Positions 46,198 to 55,175 of a stretch of 64,000 nucleotides of DNA are shown one piece after another. Origin of the DNA: Zoogloea sp016790385 (GTDB taxonomy: Bacteria > Pseudomonadota > Gammaproteobacteria > Burkholderiales > Rhodocyclaceae). A program made the translations under genes and the position numbers. Each line of letters starts with the position of its first letter. Position 1 is the stretch's first letter. The stretch lies in the NCBI RefSeq assembly GCF_041916735.1, contig NZ_JAYRYY010000001.1; one strand, written 5' to 3'. The notes beneath the pieces are model-generated. The model saw nothing but the letters and a program-made list of their open reading frames with translations. It was not told where the DNA came from and made no database searches.

Positions 46198-48309
46198 TTA
46201 CTGGGCCTGTTCGTTCAGGAGCGCCTTCATGGAGAGGCGCACACGGCCCTTCTCATCGGTCTCAAGCACCTTGACGCGCACGACCTGACCTTCCTTGAGG
46301 TAGTCAGACACGGCATTGACGCGCTCGTTGGCGATCTGGGACACATGCAGCAGGCCGTCACGGCCCGGCATGATGTTGATGATCGCACCGAAATCGAGGA
46401 TACGGATGACCGGGCCCTCGTAGACCTTGCCCACTTCAACTTCTGCGGTGATCTCTTCGATGCGCTTCCTGGCAACTTGAGCACCTTCGGAGCTGACGGA
46501 GGAGATGGTCACGTTGCCGTCGTCGGTGATCTCGATGATGGTGCCGGTCTCTTCCTGCAGACCACGGATCACCGCGCCGCCCTTGCCGATCACATCACGG
46601 ATCTTCTCGGGGTTGATCTTCAGCGTGATCATGCGCGGCGCAAAATCAGACACCTCGCCACGGGCTTCGCCCAGGGCCGACTTCATCAGACCGAGGATAT
46701 GCATGCGACCTTCCTTGGCCTGGGCCAGGGCGACCTGCATGATCTCCTTGGTGATGCCAAGGATCTTGATGTCCATCTGGAGGGCGGTCACACCATTCTC
46801 GGTACCCGCCACCTTGAAGTCCATGTCGCCCAGGTGATCTTCGTCACCCAGAATGTCGGTCAGCACGGCGAAGCGGCCGCCGTCCTTGATCAGACCCATC
46901 GCGATACCCGCCACCGGCGCGGACAGGGGCACGCCCGCATCCATCATCGCAAGGGAGCCACCGCACACCGAAGCCATGGAACTGGAGCCGTTGGATTCGG
47001 TGATTTCGGACACCACGCGAACGGTGTAGGAGAAGTCTTCCTTGCTCGGCAGCACGCCAGCCAGCGCGCGCTTGGCCAGACGGCCATGGCCGATCTCGCG
47101 ACGCTTGGGCGAGCCGAAACGACCGCATTCGCCCGTGGAGAACGGCGGGAAGTTGTAATGCAGCATGAAGCGCTCACGGTACTCGCCGGCCACGGCATCG
47201 ATGATTTGCTCGTCACGACCGGTGCCCAGGGTGGTCACCACCAGGGCCTGGGTTTCCCCACGGGTGAACAAGGCGGATCCGTGGGTACGGGGCAGCACGC
47301 CGACACGGATGTCGATGGGGCGCACGGTACGGGTGTCACGACCATCGATACGCGGCTCGCCGCCGAGGATCCGACCGCGCACGACCTTGGCTTCCAGATC
47401 GAAGATGATGTTGTTGACGGTGTTGGCGTCGAACTCGACACCTTCCGCCACCAGGGTCTCGTGCACTTCCTTGCCGATGGCCGACAGTTGCTGGGAACGG
47501 GCCTGTTTGGCGGTGATGCGGAAAGCTTCGTCGATCTTGGCGCTGGCGATCTCGGTGACACGGGCGATCAGGGCTTCGTTCTTCGCCGGAGCTTGCCAGT
47601 CCCACTCGGGCTTGCCGGCCACTTCAACCAGTTCGTTGATGGCATTGATGGCAGCCTGCATCTGGGTGTGGCCAAAAACCACGCCGCCCAGCATCACGTC
47701 TTCCGGCAGCTCGAGAGCCTCCGACTCGACCATCAACACGGCCGTCTCGGTACCGGCAACCACCAGGTTCATCTTACTGGTCTGCAGCTGGGTGGCCGTC
47801 GGGTTGAGGATGTAGGCACCATTGTCGTAACCGACGCGACAGGCGCCGATCGGACCTGCAAAAGGAATGCCGGCAATGGCCAGGGCCGCGGAGGCAGCGA
47901 TCATCGCGGGGATGTCGGCATCCACTTCCGGATTCAGGGACACCACCTGGGCGATCACCTGGACTTCGTTGTAGAACCCTTCCGGGAACAGCGGGCGGAT
48001 AGGGCGATCGATCAGGCGGGAAGTAAGGGTTTCCTTCTCGGTCGGACGGCCTTCACGCTTGAAGAAACCACCAGGAATACGGCCGGCAGCGTAGAACTTT
48101 TCAACGTAATCGACAGTAAGGGGGAAGAAGTCCTGACCCGGCTTGGCGTTTTTGGCCGCCACAACGGTTGCCAGCACCACGGTGTCGTCCATGTTGACGA
48201 TCACGGCACCATGGGCTTGACGGGCGACCTCGCCGGTCTCCAGGGTGACGGTGTGGGAGCCGTAGGTAAAACTCTTCTTGATAGCAGTAGGCAAAGGATG
48301 TCCTTTCAT
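46198..48309 (-). CDS. pnp: Polynucleotide phosphorylase
   Basis: 703 aa if started at the ATG at 48309. Phosphorolytic 3'-5' exoribonuclease of the degradosome. Two RNase PH cores (about 15-150 and 320-480) with a helical domain between, then KH (about 555-615) and S1 (about 625-700). The real start may be the TTG at 48294 (codon 6): AAAGGA lies five bases upstream of it, inside the first codons of the longer form, while the ATG has no ribosome-binding site. 179 bases of leader separate it from rpsO. Confidence 0.97.
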   Translation of the reverse strand: MKGHPLPTAIKKSFTYGSHTVTLETGEVARQAHGAVIVNMDDTVVLATVVAAKNAKPGQDFFPLTVDYVEKFYAAGRIPGGFFKREGRPTEKETLTSRLIDRPIRPLFPEGFYNEVQVIAQVVSLNPEVDADIPAMIAASAALAIAGIPFAGPIGACRVGYDNGAYILNPTATQLQTSKMNLVVAGTETAVLMVESEALELPEDVMLGGVVFGHTQMQAAINAINELVEVAGKPEWDWQAPAKNEALIARVTEIASAKIDEAFRITAKQARSQQLSAIGKEVHETLVAEGVEFDANTVNNIIFDLEAKVVRGRILGGEPRIDGRDTRTVRPIDIRVGVLPRTHGSALFTRGETQALVVTTLGTGRDEQIIDAVAGEYRERFMLHYNFPPFSTGECGRFGSPKRREIGHGRLAKRALAGVLPSKEDFSYTVRVVSEITESNGSSSMASVCGGSLAMMDAGVPLSAPVAGIAMGLIKDGGRFAVLTDILGDEDHLGDMDFKVAGTENGVTALQMDIKILGITKEIMQVALAQAKEGRMHILGLMKSALGEARGEVSDFAPRMITLKINPEKIRDVIGKGGAVIRGLQEETGTIIEITDDGNVTISSVSSEGAQVARKRIEEITAEVEVGKVYEGPVIRILDFGAIINIMPGRDGLLHVSQIANERVNAVSDYLKEGQVVRVKVLETDEKGRVRLSMKALLNEQAQ

Positions 48310-48488
48310 TCAATCGGCTGGCGGCAAACAACAACCGCACGCTTAGCCGAGGTAACGCGCCGTTTTCTCTGGCGCACAGATGTGACAAAGCCGGCGAAGC
48401 CTCACGGACTTACACCGGCTGTGCCCATGATCAAACCTGCACCAAGGGCAGGATTGTCACGTTCGGTACTGAAGCAGCTTTTATCAGC
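48310..48488 (-). other. rpsO-pnp intercistronic region
   Basis: 179 bases. Two weak minus-strand stems are visible: CCTGC/GCAGG around a seven-base loop near 48440-48460, and AGCCGG/CCGGCT enclosing 20 bases near 48390-48422. Neither is followed by a T run. In E. coli this region carries the RNase III-cleaved stem through which PNPase autoregulates, so a similar role is possible but not shown. Confidence 0.4.
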
Positions 48489-48758
48489 TTACTTGCGCAG
48501 GCCAAGGCGAGCGATCAGCTCACGGTAGCCATCGACATTCTTGCGCTTCAGGTAATCGAGGAGCTTGCGACGCTGGCTCACCATCATCAGGAGGCCGCGA
48601 CGGGAGTGGTGATCCTTGACGTTAACCTTGAAGTGGCCGGTCAGATCGTTGATGCGGGCGGTAAGCAGAGCGACTTGCACTTCCGGAGAACCGGTGTCGC
48701 CCTTGGCGCGCGCGAAGTCGCCAACGATTTGCGCTTTTTGTTCAGTGGAGATTGCCAT
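48489..48758 (-). CDS. rpsO: 30S ribosomal protein S15
   Basis: 89 aa, standard length. Conserved GDTGSPEVQVALLT and LTGHFKVNVKDHHSRRGLL regions that contact 16S rRNA. Follows truB and precedes pnp, as in most proteobacteria, and has its own promoter. Confidence 0.99.
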   Translation of the reverse strand: MAISTEQKAQIVGDFARAKGDTGSPEVQVALLTARINDLTGHFKVNVKDHHSRRGLLMMVSQRRKLLDYLKRKNVDGYRELIARLGLRK

Positions 48759-48797
48759 TGTTTAACTCGGTTAGGATTTAGCCTTGCGAAGCGCGCG

Positions 48798-48827
48798 ATT
48801 ATATCGAATCGGCGCGGGATTACTCAA
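48798..48827 (-). promoter_or_regulatory. Sigma-70 promoter for rpsO-pnp
   Basis: Minus-strand -35 TTGAGT (48822-48827) and consensus -10 TATAAT (48798-48803) with an 18-base spacer, directly after the truB stop. Predicted leader about 30 nt to the rpsO start. Confidence 0.8.
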
Positions 48828-48833
48828 GATATT

Positions 48834-49751
48834 TCATTGATTTCCGGTGGCAACGAGACGCGTCGGCGCCATCATCCCACCGTCCCCCAGGGTTCCGACG
48901 CCGAGGAAACGCTCCCCTGCGTAAGCCCGGAACATCCTGCCCACCGCATCGCTGCAAACCTGCACAGCCTGACCGTGGGTAAAACTGTGTGCCTGTCCGG
49001 CATCAAGTAACATCACATCCAGATGGACTAGCAACGCGTCCACCGGCGCCAGCTCCGCGTCCCGGCCGGCTTCAGGCAAGGCCTCAAAATCTGCCAGGGA
49101 GATTGAGCCTTCCAGCTCGAAAGGCCCAATCCGTGTCCGCCGCAGGGCCGTGAGATGGGCACCACAGCCCAGCAGCGCCCCCAGGTCGGACGCCAGGGTA
49201 CGGACGTAAGTCCCCTTGCTGCACGCTACCCGAACCCTGAGGCTGTCGCCGTCGCGCCCCAGACATTCAAAGCCGTAAATCGTCACCCGCCGGGCCTCTC
49301 GCGGAATCTCGATCCCCGCCCGCGCATATTCATACAGTGCCTTGCCATGATGCTTGAGTGCGGAGTACATCGGAGGCACCTGATCGATCTCGCCGCGCAA
49401 TTGCACCAGGGCTGCCTCAATGGCGGCATCGGAAACCTCCACCGCCATGGTTGCCAGCACTTCCCCTTCTGCGTCAGCTGTGGTCGTCGTGACCCCCAGC
49501 AGCACCGTGGCCTCGTAAACCTTGTCCGCTTCAAGCAAGGTCTGGGAAAACTTTGTGGCCTCGCCAAAGGTCAGCGGCAGCAAGCCGGTGGCCATGGGAT
49601 CAAGCGTACCGGTATGACCACCCTTAGCCGCCTTCAGCAACCAGCGCGCCTTTTGCAAGGCGTTGTTGGAACTGAGGCCGAGGGGTTTGTCGAGAAACAG
49701 CACGCCATCAACAATGCGACGCGGCGTACGGCGCTGAGGGGTGTGGGCCAA
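48834..49751 (-). CDS. truB: tRNA pseudouridine-55 synthase
   Basis: 305 aa enzyme making the pseudouridine of the T loop. Catalytic D51 in GHTGTLDPMATG; LDKPLGLSSNNAL at 20-32; C-terminal PUA-like region from about 240. Forty-seven bases after rbfA. Confidence 0.98.
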   Translation of the reverse strand: MAHTPQRRTPRRIVDGVLFLDKPLGLSSNNALQKARWLLKAAKGGHTGTLDPMATGLLPLTFGEATKFSQTLLEADKVYEATVLLGVTTTTADAEGEVLATMAVEVSDAAIEAALVQLRGEIDQVPPMYSALKHHGKALYEYARAGIEIPREARRVTIYGFECLGRDGDSLRVRVACSKGTYVRTLASDLGALLGCGAHLTALRRTRIGPFELEGSISLADFEALPEAGRDAELAPVDALLVHLDVMLLDAGQAHSFTHGQAVQVCSDAVGRMFRAYAGERFLGVGTLGDGGMMAPTRLVATGNQ

Positions 49752-49798
49752 ACGGAGAACTTCCTGGAAAGACGGTGCACAGAGACACCGCCAGGTGA

Positions 49799-50233
49799 TC
49801 AGGGGGTCGTCGAGGGGGACCCGGGCGAAGCGGCGTCACCGCCATCTTCAGCCCCTTCATCGGGCGCATCAGCAAGCTGCCGATCCGCCTCAATGGCCTT
49901 GTCGATCAGGGCCGAGATCCGGTTTCCCGTTTCCACGGAGGGGTCGTAATGGAAGTGCAGCTCGGGCAGCGTATGGATACGAATTCGGCGGCCGAGCTCG
50001 CGACGCAGGAAGCTGCTGGCCCTGCGCAGCCCTTTCTGGATTTCCTCCAGCCCCTCCTGCCCGGTCATGGAGGTGAAAAACACCTTCGCATGCGCGTAGT
50101 CAGGGGTGATCTCCACGTCAGTCAAGGTAATGAAACCGACGCGGGGGTCTTTCAACTCAAGGCGAATCAGCTCTGCGAGCTCGCGGCGGATCTGCTCCGC
50201 CACGCGCTGGCCACGGGAAAACTCCTTGGGCAT
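49799..50233 (-). CDS. rbfA: Ribosome-binding factor A
   Basis: 144 aa KH-fold factor for 16S 5' end maturation and cold growth (RVAEQIRRELAELI, DPRVGFITLTDVEITPDY). The last 25 residues form an acidic Gly/Ala/Asp/Ser tail without family similarity. Three bases after infB. Confidence 0.97.
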   Translation of the reverse strand: MPKEFSRGQRVAEQIRRELAELIRLELKDPRVGFITLTDVEITPDYAHAKVFFTSMTGQEGLEEIQKGLRRASSFLRRELGRRIRIHTLPELHFHYDPSVETGNRISALIDKAIEADRQLADAPDEGAEDGGDAASPGSPSTTP

Positions 50234-50236
50234 GGC

Positions 50237-53083
50237 TTACAGGGTCCGCGCAACTTCCTGGATTTCGAACACTTCGAGCTGGTCGCCTTCCTGGAGATCG
50301 TTGAAATTACGCACTTGCAGACCGCACTCGTAACCGAACTTGACTTCCTTGACGTCGTCCTTGAAGCGCTTGAGCGATTCGAGTTCACCGCCGTGGATGA
50401 CCACGTGATTACGCAGCACCCGCACCTGGGCATTGCGCTTGACGATACCTTCAAGTACGTAACAACCAGCAATCGTGCCGACCTTGGAAATGGTGAAGAC
50501 CTGACGGACTTCCACCAGACCCAGGATCTGCTCGCGTTTCTCGGGTGCCAGCATGCCGGACAGGGCGCTCTTCACCTCATCCACAGCGTCGTAGATGATG
50601 TTGTAGTAGCGCAGATCCACGCCAAAGCTCTCGGCCAGCTTGCGGGCATTGGCATCGGCACGGATGTTGAAGCCGATGATGACCGCGCCGGAGGCCTGAG
50701 CCAGGTTCACGTCGGACTCGCTGATGGCACCGACGCCGCCGTGGATGACCTGCACCCGGACTTCTTCGTTGGACAGCTTGACCAGCGAATGGGCCAGCGC
50801 TTCCTGGGAACCCTGCACGTCGGCCTTGATGATCAGCGGCAGGGTCTTCACCTCGCCCTCGCCCATCTGTTCGAACATGCTCTCGAGCTTGGCAGCCTGC
50901 TGCTTGGCCAGCTTCACATCACGGAACTTGCCTTGGCGGAAAAGGGCAATTTCACGGGCCTTGCGCTCATCCGCCAGGGCCACGACTTCATCACCCGCGC
51001 CCGGGACTTCGGAAAGACCAAGAATTTCCACCGGAATGGAAGGGCCGGCCTCCTCGATGGGCTTGCCGTTCTCGTCGAGCATGGCGCGGACACGACCGAA
51101 GGTCGCACCGGCCAGCAACACGTCGCCGCGCCGCAGGGTACCGGACTGAACCAGCAAGGTCGCCACTGGACCACGCCCCTTGTCAAGACGGGCTTCAATG
51201 ATCAGACCCTTGGCCATGCTTTCCCGCGGCGCAGTCAACTCCAGCACTTCCGCCTGCAAAAGGATGGCCTCAAGCAGATCATCGATACCGCTACCCGTCT
51301 TGGCCGAAACCTCGACAAACATGGTGTCGCCGCCATAGGCTTCCGGCACGACGCCTTCGGCAATCAGCTCCTGACGGACACGCTCGGGGTTGGCGCCCGG
51401 CTTGTCGATCTTGTTGACCGCAACGATCAGGGGCACTTCGGCCGCCTTGGCATGGTGGATCGCCTCCTTGGTCTGGGGCATCACACCGTCGTCAGCCGCC
51501 ACCACCAGAACCACGAGGTCGGTTGCCTTGGCACCGCGGGCACGCATTGCCGTAAAGGCCTCGTGACCCGGAGTATCGAGGAAGGTCACCATGCCCCGGT
51601 CGGTTTCCACATGATAGGCACCGATGTGCTGGGTGATGCCACCCGCTTCGCCCGCGGCAACCTTGGCACGGCGGATGTAGTCGAGCAGTGAGGTCTTGCC
51701 ATGGTCCACGTGACCCATGACGGTCACCACCGGAGCCCGCGGCTCCAGGGCGTAGTCCTTGTGCTCGCCGCTGTCTTCGAGGAAGGCATCAGGATCGTCC
51801 AGCTTCGCTGCGACAGCCTTGTGACCCATCTCCTCAACGAGGATCATCGCCGTATCCTGATCGAGCACCTGGTTGATGGTAACCATGGAGCCCATCTTCA
51901 TCAGCGCCTTGATCACCTCGATTGCCTTCACTGACATCTTGTGGGCGAGATCGGCAACCGAGATCGTCTCAGGGACATGAACCTCGCGAATGATCGGCTC
52001 GGTGGGGGCAACAAAGGCTGTTGTCTCCTGATGACGGCCGCCATTGCGACCGCCGCTGCGACCACCACCACGCCAGCCACCAGCGCCACCCGTAGTATCG
52101 CCGCGGGTCTTGAGTCCGCCGCGACGCTTGGCATCCGCAGGCACTTCCTTGCTGACGACCTTCTTGACGTCCTTGCGGGCTCCCTTTTCCTCAGCCTTAG
52201 CAGGCTTGTGGAGGGTTCCCGTCTTGGGGGCCGCATCGCCTTCCACCTTTGCCTTTTCGGCCGCAGCGGCGCGCAGCCTCTCCTCCTCGGCACGCTGCTG
52301 CATGGCCGCACGGGCGCGCGCCTCGCGCTCCTGCTTTTCCCTGAGATCAGCGGCCTGACGGGCCTGAAGTTCGGCATGGCGCTGCGCCTCACGCTCACGA
52401 CTGGCCTTTTCCTCCGCACTCAGGATCGAGCCGGCCACCACACGCCGCACCGGAGTGGCAGGCCGAGCGTCAGCCTTGGCGGCGACTGGCTCAGCAGGAA
52501 CGGCTTCAACTAGCACCGCAGGCTCGGGCTCAGGCTCAGGCTCGGGCTCCGGCGCGATCTCAACCACCGGTTCCGGGATCGGCTCGGGAACAGGCTCAGG
52601 TGCAACTTCGACCACCGGCTCAGGTACGGGCTCGGGGGCAAGCTCAGGCACGGGCTCGACAGCAACAGGGGCCGCCACTTGCTCAACCACCTCAACCAGC
52701 GGTTCAAGTTCAGCAGACAGGCCGACGGTCACATTTTCATCAACGGTCGCCGCAGCAGAGGCTGCGGACTCCGGCACCAAGGCCTCATCACGCTTGACGA
52801 ACACGCGCTTCTTGCGGACCTCCACCTGAACCGTCCGGGCACGCCCGGTGGCGTCGGTGGCCTTGATCTCACTGGTCTGCTTTCGCGTCAGGGTAATCTT
52901 GGACTTCGCTGCCGTATCGCCATGGGAACGGCGAAGAAAATCCAGCAGGCGGGTCTTGTCTTGCTCGGAGAGCAGATCGGTTTCCCGTGCTTTGTCCACG
53001 CCAGCCTTTTGCAACTGTTCGAGCAACACGGAGGCCGGCATTTTGAGTTCGCCGGCAAATTGTGTAACGGTTGTCTGTCCCAT
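50237..53083 (-). CDS. infB: Translation initiation factor IF-2
   Basis: 948 aa GTPase that brings fMet-tRNA to the 30S subunit. N-terminal IF2_N region (1-60), a long Pro/Glu/Val linker and charged helices (about 130-330), a second IF2_N module, G domain with GHVDHGKTS near 455-463, DTPGHEAF and NKIDKPG, then domains II-IV and the C-terminal fMet-binding domain. Between nusA and rbfA. Confidence 0.99.
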   Translation of the reverse strand: MGQTTVTQFAGELKMPASVLLEQLQKAGVDKARETDLLSEQDKTRLLDFLRRSHGDTAAKSKITLTRKQTSEIKATDATGRARTVQVEVRKKRVFVKRDEALVPESAASAAATVDENVTVGLSAELEPLVEVVEQVAAPVAVEPVPELAPEPVPEPVVEVAPEPVPEPIPEPVVEIAPEPEPEPEPEPAVLVEAVPAEPVAAKADARPATPVRRVVAGSILSAEEKASREREAQRHAELQARQAADLREKQEREARARAAMQQRAEEERLRAAAAEKAKVEGDAAPKTGTLHKPAKAEEKGARKDVKKVVSKEVPADAKRRGGLKTRGDTTGGAGGWRGGGRSGGRNGGRHQETTAFVAPTEPIIREVHVPETISVADLAHKMSVKAIEVIKALMKMGSMVTINQVLDQDTAMILVEEMGHKAVAAKLDDPDAFLEDSGEHKDYALEPRAPVVTVMGHVDHGKTSLLDYIRRAKVAAGEAGGITQHIGAYHVETDRGMVTFLDTPGHEAFTAMRARGAKATDLVVLVVAADDGVMPQTKEAIHHAKAAEVPLIVAVNKIDKPGANPERVRQELIAEGVVPEAYGGDTMFVEVSAKTGSGIDDLLEAILLQAEVLELTAPRESMAKGLIIEARLDKGRGPVATLLVQSGTLRRGDVLLAGATFGRVRAMLDENGKPIEEAGPSIPVEILGLSEVPGAGDEVVALADERKAREIALFRQGKFRDVKLAKQQAAKLESMFEQMGEGEVKTLPLIIKADVQGSQEALAHSLVKLSNEEVRVQVIHGGVGAISESDVNLAQASGAVIIGFNIRADANARKLAESFGVDLRYYNIIYDAVDEVKSALSGMLAPEKREQILGLVEVRQVFTISKVGTIAGCYVLEGIVKRNAQVRVLRNHVVIHGGELESLKRFKDDVKEVKFGYECGLQVRNFNDLQEGDQLEVFEIQEVARTL
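52500..52680 (-). repeat. infB: Pro-Glu repeat tract inside infB
   Basis: In-frame, degenerate tandem units of the type VPEP, IPEP and APEP (roughly residues 135-195 of IF-2), built from repeated GAGCCTGAGCC-like and GAACCGGTG-like DNA. Such linker tracts vary in length between strains, so slippage or copy-number change is expected here. Confidence 0.7.
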
Positions 53084-53100
53084 CTTGAACCTCCGGGGTA

Positions 53101-54573
53101 TTACTCGAACCAGTGCGCGCGCGCCTTGGTGATCAGATTCTTGGCCCGCTCTTCGTCCAGCCCCGACATTTCCATCAACTCATCCACTGCCAGGTCAGCA
53201 AGTTCGTCGCGGGTATGAACGCCACCCTGGGCCAGCTTGGCGGCCAGGGGTTTGTCCATGCCTTCCAGGCCGAGCAAATCCTCGGCAACGGTTTCCAGCT
53301 GTTCTTCCGTCACGATGGCTTCGGTAAGGAGCACGTTGCGGGCGCGGTTGCGCAGCTCATTCACCGTTTCTTCGTCGAAGGATTCGATTTCCAGCATCTC
53401 TGCCAGCGGCACGTAGGCGATCTCTTCGAGGGAAGAGAAACCTTCGTCGATGAGGATGTCGGCAACTTCCTCATCCACATCAAGCTTGGCAATGAACAAC
53501 TGGCGAACCGTGCTGTGCTCTGCCTCGGACTTGCGCTCCGATTCCGCCTCGGTCATCAGGTTGATGCTCCAGCCGGTCAGTTCGGAAGCGAGCTTGACGT
53601 TCTGCCCATTGCGGCCAATTGCAATGGCCAGGTTGTTTTCATCCACAACCACATCCATGGCGTGAGCCTCTTCGTCCACGACGATGGAGGAAACTTCCGC
53701 CGGCTGAAGCGCACCGATGACGAACTGGGCCGGTTCCGCAGACCACAGCACGATATCGATGTTCTCGCCCCCGATTTCATTGCGAACCGCCGTCACCCGC
53801 GAACCACGCAGGCCAACGCAGGTTCCGATCGGATCGATGCGGGGATCGTTGGATTTGACGCCGATCTTGGCACGCAGACCCGGATCGCGGGCGCAAGCCT
53901 TGATCTCGAGCAGGCCATCATCAATCTCGGGCACTTCCAGCTCGAACAGACGCATGACAAACTCAGGCGCGGTGCGGGAAAGGATCAGTTGCGGGCCACG
54001 GGCACCGCGATCAATGCGCAGCAGGTAGGCCTTGACCCGGTCACCGACACGCAAATTCTCCTTCGGGATCATCTGATCGCGCGGCAGCACAGCTTCCAGG
54101 CGGCCCACTTCGATGATCGCGTTCCCCCGCTCCATGCGCTTGATGCTGCCGGAGATGATGTATTCCTTGCGCTCCAGGAAATCATTGAGGATCTGCTCGC
54201 GCTCGGCATCGCGCACTTTCTGCAGGATCACCTGCTTGGCAGCCTGCGCACCGATGCGGCCAAAATCGATGGGCTCAAGGCCCTCTTCAACGTAATCGCC
54301 CACCTGGATGTCGGGATACTCTTCGCGGGCGTCGATCAGCCCCATCTGGGCTTCATCGTTCTCAACTTCCGCATCAGGCAACACCTGCCAGCGCCGGAAG
54401 GATTCGTAATCGCCGGTTTCCCGATCAATGGAGACACGCACATCGGCTTCGTCGTGAATACGCTTTTTGGTCGCCTGTGAAAGCGCAGACTCCAGCGCGG
54501 AAAAAACGATTTCCTTGGAAACATTCTTTTCGCGGGCCAGCGCATCGACCAGCAGTAAAATTTCGCGGCTCAT
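53101..54573 (-). CDS. nusA: Transcription termination/antitermination factor NusA
   Basis: 490 aa. RNA-polymerase-binding N-terminal domain (1-130), S1 (about 135-200), two KH domains (about 230-345), and two C-terminal acidic repeats (about 365-490) that bind the alpha subunit or N-type factors. Twenty-one bases after rimP and 17 before infB. NusA represses its own operon in E. coli, which is relevant to the leader structure upstream. Confidence 0.98.
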   Translation of the reverse strand: MSREILLLVDALAREKNVSKEIVFSALESALSQATKKRIHDEADVRVSIDRETGDYESFRRWQVLPDAEVENDEAQMGLIDAREEYPDIQVGDYVEEGLEPIDFGRIGAQAAKQVILQKVRDAEREQILNDFLERKEYIISGSIKRMERGNAIIEVGRLEAVLPRDQMIPKENLRVGDRVKAYLLRIDRGARGPQLILSRTAPEFVMRLFELEVPEIDDGLLEIKACARDPGLRAKIGVKSNDPRIDPIGTCVGLRGSRVTAVRNEIGGENIDIVLWSAEPAQFVIGALQPAEVSSIVVDEEAHAMDVVVDENNLAIAIGRNGQNVKLASELTGWSINLMTEAESERKSEAEHSTVRQLFIAKLDVDEEVADILIDEGFSSLEEIAYVPLAEMLEIESFDEETVNELRNRARNVLLTEAIVTEEQLETVAEDLLGLEGMDKPLAAKLAQGGVHTRDELADLAVDELMEMSGLDEERAKNLITKARAHWFE

Positions 54574-54594
54574 ACCTGCAAACCTCCAAATCCC

Positions 54595-55023
54595 TTAAAA
54601 CCTGGGAACCAGGCGGGCCTTCTCGATATCTTCAAATGGGATCTCCATCGATCCCTTTTCGGTCTCCAGGGTCACCACACCGTCTTTAAGACCTTGCAGC
54701 ACCCCCGAAAAATTGCGCTGATTCGCCACCGGCATGGCAAGACGGAGCTGCACGTCCTGACCGGCAAAGCGCTCGAAATCAGCGGGCTTCTTGAGCGCGC
54801 GATCAAGCCCCGGAGAAGACACTTCGAGGCGATCATAGTCGACGTTTTCGACTTCGAAGACCCGCACCAGCTGATTGCTCACAGTGGCACAATCATCGAC
54901 GGTAATGCCGTTGGGCGAATCGATGAAGATCCGCATCAGCCTGCCGCGGGGCGAGGTTTCGAAATCAACGAGTTCGTAACCGAGACCTTCCGCGGTCTGC
55001 TCGATCAGTTTCTGCAACTCCAT
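54595..55023 (-). CDS. rimP: Ribosome maturation factor RimP
   Basis: 142 aa if started at the ATG at 55023 (MELQKLIEQTAEGLGYELVD), which fits homologue N-termini. A GTG four codons upstream (55035) is also possible and no ribosome-binding site decides between them. Acts in 30S assembly. ETSPRGRLMRIFIDSPNG and VDDCATVSNQL are family blocks. First gene of rimP-nusA-infB-rbfA-truB. Confidence 0.95.
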   Translation of the reverse strand: MELQKLIEQTAEGLGYELVDFETSPRGRLMRIFIDSPNGITVDDCATVSNQLVRVFEVENVDYDRLEVSSPGLDRALKKPADFERFAGQDVQLRLAMPVANQRNFSGVLQGLKDGVVTLETEKGSMEIPFEDIEKARLVPRF

Positions 55024-55040
55024 TTCCTGGCCCACAAATG

Positions 55041-55061
55041 AAAAATGGGCGAAACGCCCAT
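55041..55061 (-). terminator. Terminator-like hairpin just before rimP
   Basis: Minus-strand 7-bp stem ATGGGCG/CGCCCAT (three-base loop, 55045-55061) followed by TTTTTC. It ends about 6-18 bases before the possible rimP starts and lies downstream of the promoter at 55134-55162. It would therefore interrupt the operon's own transcript unless read through. It may also end transcripts coming from rluB. Confidence 0.7.
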
Positions 55062-55084
55062 CCCTGTTAAATTCGACCGGATGT

Positions 55085-55122
55085 CGGCCCTTTTTCGGGC
55101 CGATCGGCTCTTTCGAACCGAT
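55085..55122 (-). promoter_or_regulatory. Two tandem leader hairpins of the rimP-nusA-infB transcript
   Basis: Hairpin 1 (55103-55122): 8-bp stem ATCGGTTC/GAGCCGAT with one G-U pair and a GAAA tetraloop. Hairpin 2 (55085-55102): 6-bp stem CGGCCC/GGGCCG with an A-rich loop. They are directly adjacent and follow the predicted start site by about 5-10 bases. Part of a possible attenuator with the terminator-like stem at 55041-55061. Confidence 0.55.
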
Positions 55123-55133
55123 AAAACACGAAG

Positions 55134-55162
55134 ATTATAGCAGCCCGCCGAGGCGGGCGCAA
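55134..55162 (-). promoter_or_regulatory. Promoter of rimP-nusA-infB with palindromic spacer
   Basis: Minus-strand consensus -10 TATAAT (55134-55139) and -35 TTGCGC (55157-55162) with a 17-base spacer. The spacer is almost wholly a perfect palindrome, GCCCGCC/GGCGGGC with two central bases (55143-55158). The palindrome could be an operator or the end stem of the rluB transcript; no T run follows it. Confidence 0.7.
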
Positions 55163-55175
55163 TTTTGACCCGAAT

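Noticed and set aside
46135..48528. 797-codon open frame on the plus strand opposite pnp
   Set aside because: Antisense shadow; crosses the pnp terminator and the whole pnp gene, no domain features.
55103..55122. GGTTCGAA sequence resembling a tRNA T loop upstream of rimP, where E. coli has a tRNA gene
   Set aside because: No acceptor, D or anticodon arms fit around it, and it forms a simple GAAA-capped hairpin instead.
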